From Adineta steineri (lineage: Eukaryota > Rotifera > Eurotatoria > Adinetida > Adinetidae), in NCBI GenBank assembly GCA_905250115.1, contig CAJNOI010000011.1, positions 1,230,146 through 1,294,145 on the forward strand: a stretch of 64,000 nucleotides of DNA. Reading direction: 5' to 3'. A model generated the notes under the pieces. It made no database searches. It was not told the DNA's origin and was given only the letters and a program-made list of their open reading frames with translations. Position 1 is the first letter of the stretch, and each line of letters starts with the position of its first letter. The translations under genes were made by a program, and so were the position numbers. Positions 60,521 through 64,000 of the stretch are shown here, one piece after another.

Positions 60521-63500
60521 TTTTTCTATAGAAATAAATATAAAAAAAATAATAATATTATTATACTATTGATAATAATCCTGGTGGAAAATTCAAAAAG
60601 CAAAAATGAAAAAAAAACAAAGTCAATATTGACTCGCGTAAAAAAGAGATTAGAGAAAAAAACTAAGAAAAAAGAACGCTACAATATGAGCGCTTTATAG
60701 TGAGAAGCGTTAATAAAATGCGTAAAAAAAAGGTTGCATGTTATTATATTTTGATGATTAAACAAGACGTAATCGCGCTACAATAGTAGTAGTCGACCGA
60801 AACGTTGTCTCAGTATGCTGACAAGGTCGTCTTCTATTTCCTTCTTTTACGTCTTCTTTTTTTTTCAACATAACACCAAGCATATAAGCGCGCGTACAGA
60901 ATGCAAAAGGACAATAACACGTGTGTTTTCATCCTTTCCTTTTTTTGCCAGTCAGCTAGTAAGCCAGCCGCACATCATGCTCAGAGCATTCTCTCTCCCG
61001 TTCGTTCTGCGCATTTGTTTCCTCTTCTTGTTCTCCGCCTAACATCCTTTTGCGCTTGCTACAACCACTCGTAACTATATAGAGCGCAAAGACTTGCATT
61101 CTATAGTTTCCTTTAGTTTATATATTTCTTGCAAATTTATTTAAAGCTATTCAATTTTCAAAGGAAAAAAAGACAACTTACATGGAAAAAATCGGACGTG
61201 TTATAAAAAAACAAAAATTATTTTTAAAATAACTGATTCTTTCCTTCTCTCTCACTTGATGATTTTATTTGTTGGCGATGTTTATTTTTGTTCTAGCTTA
61301 AACATATCGCAATTCTGTATTGATGTAATAAAATAAAAGAAACAAAAAAAGCATACATCGTTACCGATTTTACTGACAGTCATACTGTTTTAAACAACAC
61401 ATTTTTATCATAGCGGAAATCTGTTTCATGTTTTCTCTGTCTCTCGATATTTTCTATTTGATATCTAATCTAAACTTCGTTCTCCTTTAGGTGTAGAACA
61501 ACTAAAATTCTTGAACCGGTACTAATAACTAACAGCACTTATCAACTGTAATGTAGCAATAACAAAAAGAAAAATACGAAGAAACATATATATATACATC
61601 AAAAACCTAATGGATAAATACTCTACACAGAAATATAGAGTATGAGAAAGAGCAGGAATGCTCTACGTCATTGATATTTAAATAATTAGTAAGTCCATAT
61701 AAATATACGCAAAAGAAAAACTTACCAAGCCACTTTGGCATGACGTCAATGATAAAAATTGAAATAGATAAATCAATAAAATACTTATATTTGTGTATGA
61801 TTAATCCGAATTTTTCTACTGAATCATCATATATTTTGTCATCTTAACAAAATAATATGTCTGTCTTAAGAATATGCGAAAATGAACATATGTCATCTAT
61901 CAGATATGTCATTATATTTATTTCTTGTCTATTGATGATAGGCAATACGAGAGAAAAAAAATAGATGCAAACAAAACAAAAATACGCAGAAGAAATAAGA
62001 GATAGATCTATATGAGCAAAACTCGTTTTTATAGGATGCTTTAGATGTAGTAATAACATCTGTCATATTTTTCTCTCTAGTATGACACAATTCAACATAT
62101 TATTACACTCCGATTTGTTTTTCATTTCCGAATAATGTATATATAATTTTTAGATTTCTTCTTTTTTTTAATAAAATAGAAATCAAAAAAAAAAAAGGAT
62201 GGAAAAAAATAAAATAGATATAGTTTTAGACTCAATTCTATCTACGATTACTGTTTAAATGATTGAGAAAAGAAAAAGTGGAATATAAGACTGATTTAAC
62301 TTTATATTATTCTCTAATGCATTAATGTCATTCATCTAAATCAGTTTATATGCCAATCGGCATTTATAATCGATTTTGACATTGTTTTCTATCATTTCTA
62401 TGATTCTAATCGTGTTTTTTGCAAATGTTTGGTTTACATTCGCATTTCCGAATAACACGTCCTGTTATACGACAATACATCGTATTTTTTTTTTATTTCG
62501 ATAGAAATTTCTAAGCTTATATGAAAAGAAGAAAAAAGAAAAAGGAAAGAGTACTGTGTTTTATCAAACTTATATTGAGTATGATTTCCATAGAATAAAT
62601 AAAGAAAGTCATTGACGTCATGAACTATTTAAAGATTTATTTGTTCTATTGACGCTAATAATATCTGTCTTTAAATTATATTGAGGATATCAAAGTATAT
62701 GAACTGAATGTTATTAGTACTGACATTAAATATATGTGAAATAAAAAAACAACAGACAAATATTTGTTAGATTTATATTCAATCCTATTATATCTATATA
62801 TGTCATGTCTATTTTTTTGTATTAATATATAAAATAACGGGTGCTCCACCTTTATTTATATTATTATCTACGATTATGTTGTCTTTCGTGTCAATTTTTT
62901 TACAAGCAATTATCGATGATCATTAAATCTAGTACTTATGCTATATGTTTATTGTAATGCCTATAACAACAACAACAACAAAACAGGAAGGGGGCAGAGT
63001 TCTAAGAAAGAACTATGGTTCGGAATAGATGGATGTTAATGAGGTAGAATCTAAGTGTTAGTCAATATTAGATACTACTGCTTGTAAATATATATATAGA
63101 TAGATAGACAGACAGATAATTGAATTGAATAGCAAATTTAAAATAAAAATAATAGAATGGATCGTTTATTCAATTTTAGAGATCTATTTAATAGAATAGT
63201 AATGATAGAAAGAATGAAAAACATGTTACACACGAATAGTATTGTATATATATAGAGAGAGAAAGAGACAATAGTATAACTTACCAGTAGTAGAAAAACA
63301 CATTGTTAACATTTTTGCACAATAATTTGGCATAAAATAAATTCTTTTCTTCTTTCCAAAAGATAGTAGTCAAATTGCAGTAATAATTTATATTCTGACC
63401 TTCTTGTTGGCGTTTCCTTTTTGAAGTGAGCGTCTGTTAATACTACTTCGTCTAAGCTCTTGCTTTTCTTTTCTTCTCTCTTTCGTTCTTTCTAAGTCGC

Positions 63501-63823
63501 ATACGATTCCTATAATTTACTAACTAGAACATCCTGCTATTTAAAAGAAGCAAAATGAGAAGTAAAATTACTGATCATCTTTTCTTTTTATCAATAATAC
63601 ATATAACACCTATCACACTATTATGTCATATAAAATTCTATGATAACAATACTCAAATATTAAAAACAAAAAATAACTGTCTTGCTATTACTATATTATA
63701 GATTTTTGCGATTGATTGACTTACATTAATTGATACTGAATATAGAATATTTATATTGGCAAACACGAACAAATATACACTATCAGTAGATTGTTGGATT
63801 GATTCCGTTCTGTACTCTCTAGA
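60521..63823. other. Intergenic, 3.3 kb, upstream region of SGK3
   Basis: The first 550 bp contain a GC- and CpG-richer part (about 60770-61070) that may be the SGK3 promoter. The rest is AT-rich. A GATA/GACA tetranucleotide run lies at about 63099-63118. No gene recognised. Confidence 0.5.
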
Positions 63824-63908
63824 ATGAAGCAGATTGATATATGCACGTTTTATTTGCTGTGTTTTTTTTCAGGCGCTTGTTCTGACGATATTGACAGAAA
63901 TATAAGCG
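63824..63908 (+). CDS. Possible first exon of a secreted protein (runs off window)
   Basis: ATG right after a CTCTCTAG acceptor, then a signal-peptide-like sequence (MKQIDICTFYLLCFFSGACS) and a short acidic stretch. It ends at a good donor (GTAAGAATC) at 63909. The rest lies beyond the right edge. An internal TTTTTTTTCAG at about 63872 could instead be an acceptor of a different exon, so the call is tentative. Confidence 0.35.
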
Positions 63909-64000
63909 GTAAGAATCGAATTATTTTCTTGCATATATATATATATATGTATACTCACACATATTCTCCTCTATTCTCTATTGCTTCACTGTTTTTTTTT

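Overview
The window looks like nuclear DNA of a bdelloid rotifer, genus not determined. The basis is indirect. The sequence is very AT-rich. Genes are compact, with many GT-AG introns of about 45-70 bp. Many start codons lie a few bases after an unpaired 3' splice acceptor, as expected where a spliced leader is added in trans. There is also a large hybrid receptor (LDLa, EGF and seven membrane helices) of a type I associate with rotifers, and an intronless BAHD-type acyltransferase that looks foreign. Exon joins given here were worked out by hand from splice motifs, reading frame and family resemblance.

Layout. 1-1743: 3' part of a USP4/15-like deubiquitinase, cut by the left edge. 5415-7223: GRAM-domain membrane-contact protein with a MITE-like element in its intron. 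8152-13497 (-): ten-exon protein with a TASOR/TEX15-type (DUF3715) domain and a long Gln-rich tail. 13823-15624: Numb. 16899-18115 (-): TFIIA large subunit. 18740-19941: importin-9, cut by a 100-N gap. 20042-24277: LDLa/EGF/7TM receptor whose 5' end lies in the gap. 24771-25259: tandem duplication carrying TATA boxes and a short secreted-type ORF. 26480-27950: decayed coding sequence. 28305-29535: TspO/MBR-like membrane protein. 30298-31019: RPL21. 31426-32348: MRPL16. 36127-37615: rhodopsin-like GPCR. 40710-41237: MRPS6. 41384-42267: 2-oxoglutarate dioxygenase with a hairpin MITE in an intron. 42714-42831 (-): 5S rRNA. 44132-44652: GABARAPL2/Atg8 ending on an exposed glycine. 46429-47604 (-): BAHD-type acyltransferase. 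48074-48630: small acylated orphan. 49434-50081 (-): Rho GTPase. 52036-53355 (-): CYHR1/ZTRAF1. 54147-56436: tight same-strand trio DHFR, Trm9-like methyltransferase, NCBP2. 58361-60520 (-): SGK3-like PX kinase. 63824-63908: possible secreted-protein first exon running off the right edge.

Most genes are ordinary housekeeping or signalling genes with no shared pathway. The most notable items are the TASOR-like gene with its polyQ tail, the Atg8 protein that should not need ATG4 priming, the probable trans-spliced trio at 54.1-56.4 kb, the probable transferred acyltransferase, and two MITE-like elements inside introns. Intergenic stretches of 1-4 kb are AT-rich and show little I can interpret.
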